Shown: positions 44,950-52,471 of the stretch, piece after piece
Position numbering within the stretch: position 1 is the first letter of the stretch
Layout of the letters: each line of letters starts with the position of its first letter
Assembly (NCBI GenBank): GCA_021776335.1
Contig: JAJFGB010000007.1
Coordinates: 682,001-746,000 of the forward strand
DNA length: 64,000 nucleotides
Origin: Hyphococcus sp.
GTDB lineage: Bacteria > Pseudomonadota > Alphaproteobacteria > Caulobacterales > Parvularculaceae
Direction: 5' to 3'
Program-made: the position numbers and the translations under genes
Notes under the pieces: model-generated
The model's database searches: none
Told to the model about the DNA's origin: nothing
Seen by the model: the letters and a program-made list of their open reading frames with translations, nothing else

Positions 44950-47019
44950 CTAAAACCGTCCCGACATTGTCAATGTCACCTGCATGCCGCGCTCACGGCT
45001 GATATTTTGAGAACCGGTGAATATCCCGCTGCGATCAGGGTCGAAAAAGCGCCTGTTGCGGAAGAAGTTCTGCTTGCCGATGCCGGCAAATTCGAGATTG
45101 GTTTTGACGCCGGGAATGCGCGTTGTCTCAGCAAAAACTGCCCAGCGGCGGCCGTCGCCGGCGAAACTTTCCTCGTCAGCAAAAAAGAAAAGGCTGTCGG
45201 TCTGAGCACGATATGAAAAACCCCAGGCGACGCGATGTTCTATAAGGTCCTGACGGAATTGCGCAAAAATATTCGGTGAGTCGATGCTGGAAACGACGCG
45301 GCGTTCGCCGGTGATCGGATCGGCGAAAGTCGAATCGAGAAATTCCGCTTCGACTTCAATAAGCCCGCCGGGGATAACAGGCGAGAGCGGCAATGATCCG
45401 TTGGTTTTTACACCCCAGACCCGTGCACTGCCCGCATTGGCCGTGCCTTGTCCGCCGGACGGCAGGACAATATGTTCAAGCACATCGCTCCGCCACTCGT
45501 GAAACACTTCCACATTAAGAGCGCCGCGCGTGTCGGAGCGCAAATCTGTTGAAAATGAAAGCCGTGTTGTTTGATCGGGGCCGAGTTCGGGATTGCCGGC
45601 CGTCACGCGATTGCTGGCCGCAGATTCCGATGCGGCGAAATCGCGAAAATCAAGCTGGCCGACTGTACGGCGCGCGCCAAGGCGCAATTGAATGCCTGGC
45701 CGCGGGTCGTAAATCAGCGTTGCAAACGGTTTTACAAAAAAGAAGGACTGCGTGCTGTCGGCATCGCCGGACACTGTGATCTCGGAGAGCTCTGCGCCGA
45801 CGCCGGTTTCCACACTGAGCTTGTTCGTTGCTTTCCAAATCACATTGGCGAAGATTTCGCCGCGTAGTTCTTCGACCAGCACATTGGCTGCGGGCAACGC
45901 AATATTGCTGATGCCGCTCGCATCTTCAACGCGCAAAGAAAGCGCGCTGTCGAGCCGGTTATACGCAAATTCCGCGCCGAATTCCGGTTTCAACCGCCCT
46001 TCGCCGCTGCGACCTGCGACTGCCCTTAAAACCGTCTCAAAAGAATTCTGACTGGTGACAGAACGGGAATTTGACGTTTCTGCGCCCACGGGGCGTTCGG
46101 AAAAAACCCCTTGTTCTATATCTCTGTTGTCGAATGACGACAGCGATAAGAGTTTGACCGACCAGTCATTAGCCAAAGGACGTGACCAGTCGGCCCCGAA
46201 TTCAGCTTGTATTAATGATCGATCGAAAATGATAAATCGCCGCGCCTCGGGCGCGCCGTCCAGCATGCCGCCATCAAAGCCAAACCTTTCGGTTTCCGTG
46301 TAAAAAGTTTCCGGGTTGAAACGGCCATTGAGGGTTAGCACGCCGCCCGCTGCATCTCGTTTTGCTTCCGCCGAGATCGTGATGCGTCTGACGGTGCCCG
46401 GACGCGATTCAAATTCGATTAGGGAGAGGGCGCCGGCAGCATCGCGAGAAATGCGCGTACCATCGAGTGGTTGGCGGTTGATCATCGCATCGAGCTCTGT
46501 CGATGTTTCCCAAGCGCCAAAACTCCGGGACAGCGATAATTCAGCTTCCGCATTGATGCGGCCATGGGCGGCGCGCTTTAGCTGCGCTTCCCAACGAGAC
46601 GACCCGCTGGTCGTTGTCCTGATGACATTAGCGACGATGGCCTGGCCTGCAGTTTCGCTGGCGCCGGCTGAGCCACGGATCAAATCAATGCGGGTGACGG
46701 CGTCCGCCGGTACCCGGCTCAGCGCATCTTCAATGCCACCGGTCTTCGATGACGGTCGTTCGCCATTGATCAAGACGTTGCCAGCGCCGGCGCCGAAACC
46801 CCTGAGATCCTCGCCAGCGTCAAGTGTGAAACCCGGCAGCCGGTCGATCATATCGAGCGCTGTTTGCGGATGATATTGCTCAAAATAGGCGCGCGGATAG
46901 GACTGTACGCCGTCTTCTATTGTGGATACCGGCTGCGCCTGGGCGGACGGCAGTCCGGCATTGGCGACGCAAAAAGCAAGCATCAAAGCGGGGGAAATAA
47001 TGAAGATTTTGCGGGACAT
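44950..47019 (-). CDS. TonB-dependent outer-membrane receptor
   Basis: A 689-residue receptor with signal peptide (SPALMLAFCVANAGLPSAQA), a plug domain (MIDRLPGFTLDAGEDLRGFG, VLINGERPSSKTGG, RIDLIRGSAGASE) and a beta-barrel ending MQVTLTMSGRF. The plug and barrel resemble the outer-membrane beta-barrel family without an N-terminal CarboxypepD domain. GAGGAG precedes the ATG at 47019. It is divergent from an OmpR-type two-component system (199 bp between), which may control it. No iron box was recognised upstream, so the substrate is open. Confidence 0.92.
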   Translation of the reverse strand: MSRKIFIISPALMLAFCVANAGLPSAQAQPVSTIEDGVQSYPRAYFEQYHPQTALDMIDRLPGFTLDAGEDLRGFGAGAGNVLINGERPSSKTGGIEDALSRVPADAVTRIDLIRGSAGASETAGQAIVANVIRTTTSGSSRWEAQLKRAAHGRINAEAELSLSRSFGAWETSTELDAMINRQPLDGTRISRDAAGALSLIEFESRPGTVRRITISAEAKRDAAGGVLTLNGRFNPETFYTETERFGFDGGMLDGAPEARRFIIFDRSLIQAEFGADWSRPLANDWSVKLLSLSSFDNRDIEQGVFSERPVGAETSNSRSVTSQNSFETVLRAVAGRSGEGRLKPEFGAEFAYNRLDSALSLRVEDASGISNIALPAANVLVEELRGEIFANVIWKATNKLSVETGVGAELSEITVSGDADSTQSFFFVKPFATLIYDPRPGIQLRLGARRTVGQLDFRDFAASESAASNRVTAGNPELGPDQTTRLSFSTDLRSDTRGALNVEVFHEWRSDVLEHIVLPSGGQGTANAGSARVWGVKTNGSLPLSPVIPGGLIEVEAEFLDSTFADPITGERRVVSSIDSPNIFAQFRQDLIEHRVAWGFSYRAQTDSLFFFADEESFAGDGRRWAVFAETTRIPGVKTNLEFAGIGKQNFFRNRRFFDPDRSGIFTGSQNISRERGMQVTLTMSGRF

Positions 47020-47218
47020 CGGATACTCCTCGGAACGATGGGTCACGAGGATTCCTACTGGCGCCAGCGCTCAAAGGCGTATCGGCGTATGCCTTGAAAT
47101 GTATCAAAAGGCGCCGGGCGTCATATCTGACAAACTCTGTTACAAATTAATGGTGCGCCGGATGATTTGTTTAGTCGGGAAGGCGGTATAGATCAGGGCC
47201 AGACGCTCACCATCATAT

Positions 47219-47941
47219 ATGACCGATAGCAAAACACATATTCTGATTATTGATGACGACCGGGACATTCGTGTCCCGCTCGCGAAATATCTCGGCAATA
47301 ATGGATTGCGATGCACGCTGGCGGCTGACGGTAAAGAGATGGATGAAAAACTGTCCGGCGCGCGTGTCGACCTTATCGTTCTGGATATTATGCTGCCTGG
47401 CGAGGACGGGTTTTCAATTTGCCGACGCCTCCAGGAAAAAATGCGCGTTCCGATTATTTTGCTGACGGCGTTGTCGGAGGAAACCGACCGGATTGTCGGG
47501 CTTGAACTGGGCGCTGATGATTATGTAACAAAGCCTTTTAATCCCCGGGAATTACTGGCGCGGATCAAATCGGTTTTGCGGCGAAGCCATATGCTGCCGC
47601 CGAAGCAAGAAAATGCACGCGGCGCCGTTGAATTTGATGGATGGCGGTTTGACTTTTCGCAAAAGGAAATTACTGGCCCCGACAAGGTCGTTCTACGTCT
47701 GAGCTCGGGTGAACATTTATTGCTTCAGTCACTCATCGAGCATGCGGGGCTGACGTTGACGAGGGAGCAGCTTCTTGATCTGACCAAGGGGCGGGAAACC
47801 CAGCTTTTTGACCGCAGCGTTGACAATCAAATCAGCAGGCTTCGGCGCAAGCTTGAAAAGGACCCCAAGAATCCGCGCATCATCCTGACGGAGTGGGGCG
47901 GCGGTTACCAGTTTGCAGCATCGCTCACATGGGTGGCCTGA
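47219..47941 (+). CDS. OmpR family response regulator
   Basis: A 240-residue regulator with a receiver domain (LIIDDDRDIRVPL, phosphoacceptor D56 in LIVLDIMLPGEDG, K in YVTKPFNPRE) and a winged-helix C-terminal domain (LSSGEHLLLQSLIEHAG, RSVDNQISRLRRKLEKDP, GGGYQFAA). It is followed two bases later by its sensor kinase. It is divergent from a TonB-dependent receptor gene, the first candidate target. Confidence 0.95.
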   Translation: MTDSKTHILIIDDDRDIRVPLAKYLGNNGLRCTLAADGKEMDEKLSGARVDLIVLDIMLPGEDGFSICRRLQEKMRVPIILLTALSEETDRIVGLELGADDYVTKPFNPRELLARIKSVLRRSHMLPPKQENARGAVEFDGWRFDFSQKEITGPDKVVLRLSSGEHLLLQSLIEHAGLTLTREQLLDLTKGRETQLFDRSVDNQISRLRRKLEKDPKNPRIILTEWGGGYQFAASLTWVA

Positions 47942-47942
47942 A

Positions 47943-49304
47943 ATGTTCAAACGCATGACGCCGCAAAGCATCGAAGGACAGATGATGGCTGTCCTTGGCA
48001 TATCGTTTCCGATTCTATTGGCGATTCTCGCGATTCTTGAAATTCGTGAGTCCAACAGCGCCACTGATTGGGCACGAAGCGATTTTACAATCAGGCGGCT
48101 CACCCGCGTCAAACCGATCATCGAGAATCTTCGGGAAGATAGGGTTGCGAGCTATGTCGACCAGATATCGCACTGTCATAACGGCTATACGATCACTGAT
48201 GCGCCATTTGCTGTCGATACAGTAACGACAGAAACAAAAAGAATTGCGAAAGCAATCGCAATGTCCTTCGATCTTGATCGAAAAAAAATAAAGGTAGGTA
48301 ATGCGCGTTTGAACCAGAGTGATTTTTCTTATAGCGAGTGCGCGTTGTCGGAGATGGACTTTCCTATTGACGGCATGGTGATCAGTTTGAATCTGACACC
48401 TGATCAATGGCTCAATGTCGAAGTTCACCCGCATGAATGGCACTTTACCCAGACCATGACGGACTGGCTCGTCAGATCCGGCGCTGCGTTCATGTTGATC
48501 GGTGTCGTCGCCCTTTTGTTCGTGCGTCGCTTCAGCAAACCTATTAAAAGCCTCACAGGCGCAGCTAAGACATTCGGATCGGGACTTGAAGTCGCTGAGG
48601 TTGAAGAAACCGGCCCGCCGGATGTGAAACGCGCGATCCGGTCCTTTAACGCGATGCAGCGGGAAGTTTCTGATGAAGTCAAACGCCGCACCAATACGCT
48701 GGCGGCAATCAGCCATGATATTCGCTCGCCGCTGACGGCCCTGCGCGTCAAAGCAGAACTCATTGATGATGAAGCAGCGAAAGCTGACCTCATCGCCAGT
48801 ATTGCAAAGATGGAACGCATCACGGCGTCAGCATTGGCTTTTCTGCAAGGGGAGTCCCGCAATGAACCCATGCGGCAGGCAGACCTTTGCGTTCTGGTCG
48901 AAAGCGAGTGTCAGGATTTTATTGAATTGGGCGCGCCGGTTTCATTTAACTGCCCGGCGCCCATCCAATATGCCTGCAGGCCCGATGCACTGGCGCGCGC
49001 GGTTAGAAATCTTATTGAAAACGCCGTCAAATATGCGGGCGCCGCAGCCGTGAGTGTAAAACAAATGGGCGACCAGATAGAGATTGTGGTCTCCGATCAT
49101 GGTCCGGGGATTCCTGAAGACAAACTGGAAACCGTGCTTGAACCTTTTGAGCGCCTCTCAGACGCCCGCGAAAGCAAGAATGGCGGGTTCGGTCTTGGCC
49201 TCGCGATCGCGAAGGCCGTGACCGATGGCCATGATGGTGTTTTTGAATTGCGTGCGAACAGTCCAACAGGGCTTGTTGTGATTATGCGATTGCCGCTGGG
49301 ATAG
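47943..49304 (+). CDS. EnvZ-type sensor histidine kinase
   Basis: A 453-residue kinase: TM1 (about 15-33), a periplasmic sensor of about 140 residues, TM2 (176-195), HAMP (196-248), the phosphoacceptor H258 in AAISHDIRSPLTALRVKAE, N-box NLIENAVKYA, G1 VSDHGPGIPED and G2 GFGLGLAIAKAV. All catalytic motifs are intact. It is paired with the OmpR regulator ahead of it and starts two bases after its stop. The periplasmic domain has two cysteines (SHCHNG and SECALS) that might be redox-sensitive; the signal is unknown. Confidence 0.94.
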   Translation: MFKRMTPQSIEGQMMAVLGISFPILLAILAILEIRESNSATDWARSDFTIRRLTRVKPIIENLREDRVASYVDQISHCHNGYTITDAPFAVDTVTTETKRIAKAIAMSFDLDRKKIKVGNARLNQSDFSYSECALSEMDFPIDGMVISLNLTPDQWLNVEVHPHEWHFTQTMTDWLVRSGAAFMLIGVVALLFVRRFSKPIKSLTGAAKTFGSGLEVAEVEETGPPDVKRAIRSFNAMQREVSDEVKRRTNTLAAISHDIRSPLTALRVKAELIDDEAAKADLIASIAKMERITASALAFLQGESRNEPMRQADLCVLVESECQDFIELGAPVSFNCPAPIQYACRPDALARAVRNLIENAVKYAGAAAVSVKQMGDQIEIVVSDHGPGIPEDKLETVLEPFERLSDARESKNGGFGLGLAIAKAVTDGHDGVFELRANSPTGLVVIMRLPLG

Positions 49305-49464
49305 ACGAGCCTTACATGTAGTCGTTGGCGCGCGGTTCGATCGAGCCATTTTTGACCCATATCCGGCTGCCATTTCAGCATCCGTGCATAACCTTGCGAA
49401 GGATTTGCTTAGCATCGCGTCACAGGATATTGGTGAGGATTGATCAAGCGTCAGGAGAGCTCAT

Positions 49465-50214
49465 ATGAAACAATTAATCAACGTAACGCTAATGCTGAGT
49501 CTTTTGATATGCGGTACGGCGGCCAGGGCTGACGTTTACGAAGAGGCAGTGGTCAATGAGGCGCGCAGCGAAAAAGATCGAGAGATTGATGAGCGCCGTA
49601 AACCAGCTGAGATCATGCGGTTTTTTGAAATCAAGCCGGGTATGAAGGTGTTGGATGTGTTTGCCGGGGGCGGCTATTACAGTGAGTTGATCAGTTACGT
49701 CGTAGGTGAAAATGGCGAAGTCACACTCTACAACAATGCGCCTTGGGACAAATTTGTAGGTAAATCCGTAAGCGAGCGGCTCACAGGTGATCGCCTGCCC
49801 AATGTTGAGCGGCTGGTATCTACGCCAGAATCGTTAATCGATATGGATCGGCAATACGATGCCGCTGTATTTATCCTTGGTATGCATGATGTCTATTATG
49901 CGCACCCGGAAGATGGTTGGCCGGAAATTGACAAACAGAAATTCTTGAGAGGAATCCACCATCTTTTGAAAGATGGCGCTGTGTTTGGGGTGATCGATGC
50001 CAACGCAGTTTCTGGCGCAGATAATGCTGAAGTGGGCAAGTCACTTCATCGGGTTGATCCCAAAGTCATGATCGACGACATTGTCGCTGCAGGTTTCAAA
50101 GTCGACGCACAGTCAGAAACATTGCGTAATCCGGGCGATGACAAAGTCAGCTCAGTCTTTACGCCAGAGAATCGTTATCGCACAGATCGCAGTGTCGTTA
50201 AGTTCAGGAAGTAG
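49465..50214 (+). CDS. Exported SAM-methyltransferase-like protein
   Basis: A 249-residue protein with a Rossmann methyltransferase core (motif I VLDVFAGGGYYSELIS; AAVFILGMHDVYYAHP; IHHLLKDGAVFGVIDANAV) preceded by a good signal peptide (MLSLLICGTAARA, cleavage before DV). Similar exported methyltransferase-fold proteins occur in proteobacteria; because SAM is not expected in the periplasm, its reaction is unclear. GGAGAG precedes the ATG. The gene ends before a strong terminator. Confidence 0.82.
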   Translation: MKQLINVTLMLSLLICGTAARADVYEEAVVNEARSEKDREIDERRKPAEIMRFFEIKPGMKVLDVFAGGGYYSELISYVVGENGEVTLYNNAPWDKFVGKSVSERLTGDRLPNVERLVSTPESLIDMDRQYDAAVFILGMHDVYYAHPEDGWPEIDKQKFLRGIHHLLKDGAVFGVIDANAVSGADNAEVGKSLHRVDPKVMIDDIVAAGFKVDAQSETLRNPGDDKVSSVFTPENRYRTDRSVVKFRK

Positions 50215-50291
50215 CAATTTTTTCCGGACGCTAGGATCCGTTGTGCGGCAATGACTGTTGGCCATCTCCTGACCGGCACTCCTGAAACGTA

Positions 50292-50321
50292 AAAACCGGC
50301 CACCTTTCGGCGGCCGGTTTT
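50292..50321. terminator. Bidirectional intrinsic terminator
   Basis: AAAACCGGCC (50292-50301) pairs with GGCCGGTTTT (50312-50321) around a 10-base loop. The A/T ends make it work on both strands, between the methyltransferase-like gene and the convergent VPLPA-CTERM gene. Confidence 0.85.
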
Positions 50322-50350
50322 CAACACATGTGAGACCGGGGGGTGGTCTC

Positions 50351-51028
50351 TTATGCGATTTTCTTTTTGCGTTTGGATGCAAAGCCAAGGCCTGCAAGAC
50401 CGGACAGAAGCAGGGGCAGGGCTGCCGGAATTGGCACTTCATTGACGTCGAACTGAGCGATGGCGAAGCCGCCGCCGACAGTCACCGGTACGAACTTAAA
50501 CGATGCGCCCATATATGTGTTGGTCAGAAGGTCAACCGCTGCGATCGTCGCAATAAAGATATTGTCGATGTAAAAATCGAAGTCGCCGCATGGGCCTTCA
50601 GGCCCAGGATTTGAACAGTCGCGATCGGCGCCAGAATTGAACTCGATGTCAGAAAGAAAAACGTTGCGGGTAAATGCAAACTCAATCCATTCACCAGAAT
50701 CCGTCTGTGTCTGGTCGTCAGAAGGATTTGTTTCCGACAGCGCGCCAAGACCGGAATTGCCTGGAACGATGTCCTGGATCAGGCGAACCGCCTGATTGCC
50801 TACATAGGCTTTGGCCGTCAAATCAAAACCGCTGACTGAATACTGAAAGCCCTGATCGTGATCGACCGTACAGAAATCAGCGCCGATTGTGCCGCAATTT
50901 TGTACGATGTTGCCGGTCGGGGTGGCGTTAAGCCCGTTCCCCTTAAAGACGATCGGCGCTGCTTGCGCTGTCGCCATCATCATTGCTGACGCTATCGCCG
51001 CCGCTGCGATATGGCCAAAATTCCTCAT
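50351..51028 (-). CDS. VPLPA-CTERM sorting-domain exported protein
   Basis: A 225-residue protein with a signal peptide (HIAAAAIASAMMMATAQAAP) and a C-terminal sorting tail: VPIPAALPLLLSG, a hydrophobic helix and basic RKKK end. This is the VPLPA/PEP-CTERM type recognised by exosortase in Gram-negatives. The middle has LIQDIVPGNSGLGALSETNP and WIEFAFTRNVFLSDIEF-type beta sandwich sequence and paired cysteines (GTIGADFCTVDH and DCSNPGPEGPCGDF), suggesting a carbohydrate-binding-like extracellular domain. No exosortase gene is in the window. It is expressed from its own promoter opposite to the methyltransferase gene. Confidence 0.85.
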   Translation of the reverse strand: MRNFGHIAAAAIASAMMMATAQAAPIVFKGNGLNATPTGNIVQNCGTIGADFCTVDHDQGFQYSVSGFDLTAKAYVGNQAVRLIQDIVPGNSGLGALSETNPSDDQTQTDSGEWIEFAFTRNVFLSDIEFNSGADRDCSNPGPEGPCGDFDFYIDNIFIATIAAVDLLTNTYMGASFKFVPVTVGGGFAIAQFDVNEVPIPAALPLLLSGLAGLGFASKRKKKIA

Positions 51029-51138
51029 AGTGTCCCCACTTAAACAATACTGCCCGGAAACCGCCGGGGCGCTGCGTCACTAACGGTTTGGTAATGACAA
51101 GTTGTTATTTCCATAGTTCAGATTGCGAGTCAATCTCA

Positions 51139-51156
51139 TTCGCAATATTTTGCGAA
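51139..51156. promoter_or_regulatory. Palindrome upstream of VPLPA-CTERM gene
   Basis: TTCGCAA-TATT-TTGCGAA is a perfect 7-4-7 inverted repeat about 110 bases before the VPLPA-CTERM start. It could be an operator; no factor is known. Confidence 0.4.
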
Positions 51157-51195
51157 AAAATATTCAGTTAAAACAATTGGTTACAACTTGGGTGG

Positions 51196-51225
51196 GCATT
51201 TGCGGTGTGGATTCGCCGCAAATGC
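51196..51225 (-). terminator. Stem-loop after DUF6607 gene
   Basis: GCATTTGCGG (51196-51205) pairs perfectly with CCGCAAATGC (51216-51225) over a 10-base loop, 48 bases after the DUF6607 stop on the minus strand. No T-tract follows on that strand, so a classical terminator is not proven. Confidence 0.4.
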
Positions 51226-51273
51226 GAAAATTAACCACTGTCACCAGCGATCAAACGGCGACCAGCGCTGATC

Positions 51274-52347
51274 CTACATCCCTCTTTGCAGGTCTGTTGA
51301 TCGCGCCGGCATCATTGCTGCGTGTGCCGGTCCTTTCTCGTTGTCTGTCTGCGTATATTCATCAATGATTATGGAGGCTTCGCTGGATGCGATCGCAGCG
51401 GTTTTCTCACCGGTTTTGACCGCATCGGCGAGGCCAAGAATTTTCATATAAAGTTCTTCCGGCTCGCCTTCGATGGTCAGGCCAAAACTATCGTTGCGCG
51501 TTTCAATCCGCGCCCATTCGTTTCGAATGTCAGCCCAGAAATTTTCTGTTGCCGCCCAGTAATCGTCGCCAATGGCGATGTCGAAGTCGTCGAACTTTGT
51601 ATATGTGTTGACGCCAATCTCACGCACAAGCGCATAAGGTTCATCGCCAAAGACGAGTTTTGAATTATCCTGCTCATGCACCCAGCCATCAGGCGTGATA
51701 GCGTGGCGGTTGACCGCTTTTACAACGTGATAGTCGTCTCTTGTTGTCGCATCGCGACGCGGGAGGGGGCGCCATTCCGCAGGCGGTGTCCAGGCCGATA
51801 CGCCGTCTTCATGGGACCAGTCGCCAAGCGCGCCATAACGCGGCGCGTCATCAACCTGATAAACCGTTTGCGACCATTTTCCATTTGCTTGAACACCGCC
51901 GACTGAACGTTTTGTCCACGCATTGCGACCAACATAGATAAGAACCGATTGCGGTTCATATTGCCAGTCCTGTCGCCAGTGCTTGACCGGGAATTTCTCA
52001 TCGCCGCCCACCACGAGAATATGTTGCAGGCTGATAAAGTCGCCGCGATCTTCAATGACCCGAACAATTTCATGAGCGCCGCTGAGTTTGCGGTCTTTCA
52101 ACGCATAGTCCTCAACGAATGATACCGTCTCAATGAAATCAAAAGTGACGCGATAGTTTCCGGCCATGGCAAGAATCGCTTCGCGGTCTTTCTCGAAATC
52201 ACTTTCTGCATTTGTCTGGCTGGTTGCTGCGGGGGCGGGGGCATTGAGGGCTGCAGTTTGCGCAGTCGCGCAGCCGGCAAGAAGGATCGCGGCGGCAGCG
52301 GCGAAAAGCAGGGTCGGGCGGGAAGTCAGCGTCATTTCATTTCTCAT
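51274..52347 (-). CDS. DUF6607 family lipoprotein of the haem/iron locus
   Basis: A 357-residue lipoprotein (FAAAAAILLAGC) whose first domain matches the DUF6607 family as remembered: AILAMAGNYRVTFDFIETVS, then WRQDWQYEPQSVLIYVGRNA and WTPPAEWRPLPRRDATTRDD. Relatives lie beside TonB receptors for haem or iron, as here. It may bind or move haem or iron in the periplasm, but that is inference. It is divergent from the haem receptor across two Fur-like boxes, so iron repression is likely. Two in-frame starts, 52347 and 52335, both lack a strong ribosome-binding site. Confidence 0.78.
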   Translation of the reverse strand: MRNEMTLTSRPTLLFAAAAAILLAGCATAQTAALNAPAPAATSQTNAESDFEKDREAILAMAGNYRVTFDFIETVSFVEDYALKDRKLSGAHEIVRVIEDRGDFISLQHILVVGGDEKFPVKHWRQDWQYEPQSVLIYVGRNAWTKRSVGGVQANGKWSQTVYQVDDAPRYGALGDWSHEDGVSAWTPPAEWRPLPRRDATTRDDYHVVKAVNRHAITPDGWVHEQDNSKLVFGDEPYALVREIGVNTYTKFDDFDIAIGDDYWAATENFWADIRNEWARIETRNDSFGLTIEGEPEELYMKILGLADAVKTGEKTAAIASSEASIIIDEYTQTDNEKGPAHAAMMPARSTDLQRGM

Positions 52348-52391
52348 GGTTATGCGGCCGCGCCGCCTTGCTGGTGATTTGAATTTTATAA

Positions 52392-52406
52392 TGAGAATAA
52401 TTCTTA
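52392..52406. promoter_or_regulatory. Fur-like box 1
   Basis: TGAGAAT-A-ATTCTTA is a 7-1-7 inverted repeat with one mismatch to TGAGAATnATTCTCA, a classical Fur box, between the divergent DUF6607 and haem-receptor genes. Confidence 0.7.
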
Positions 52407-52442
52407 GTTGCAATACAAAAATGACCATGCTACCCGGCTAAT

Positions 52443-52457
52443 TGCAAATCATTCTTA
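52443..52457. promoter_or_regulatory. Fur-like box 2
   Basis: TGCAAAT-C-ATTCTTA, a second weaker 7-1-7 half-conserved Fur-like box, 15 bases before the receptor start and 36 bp after box 1. Confidence 0.5.
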
Positions 52458-52471
52458 ACTAGAAGGCAGTC

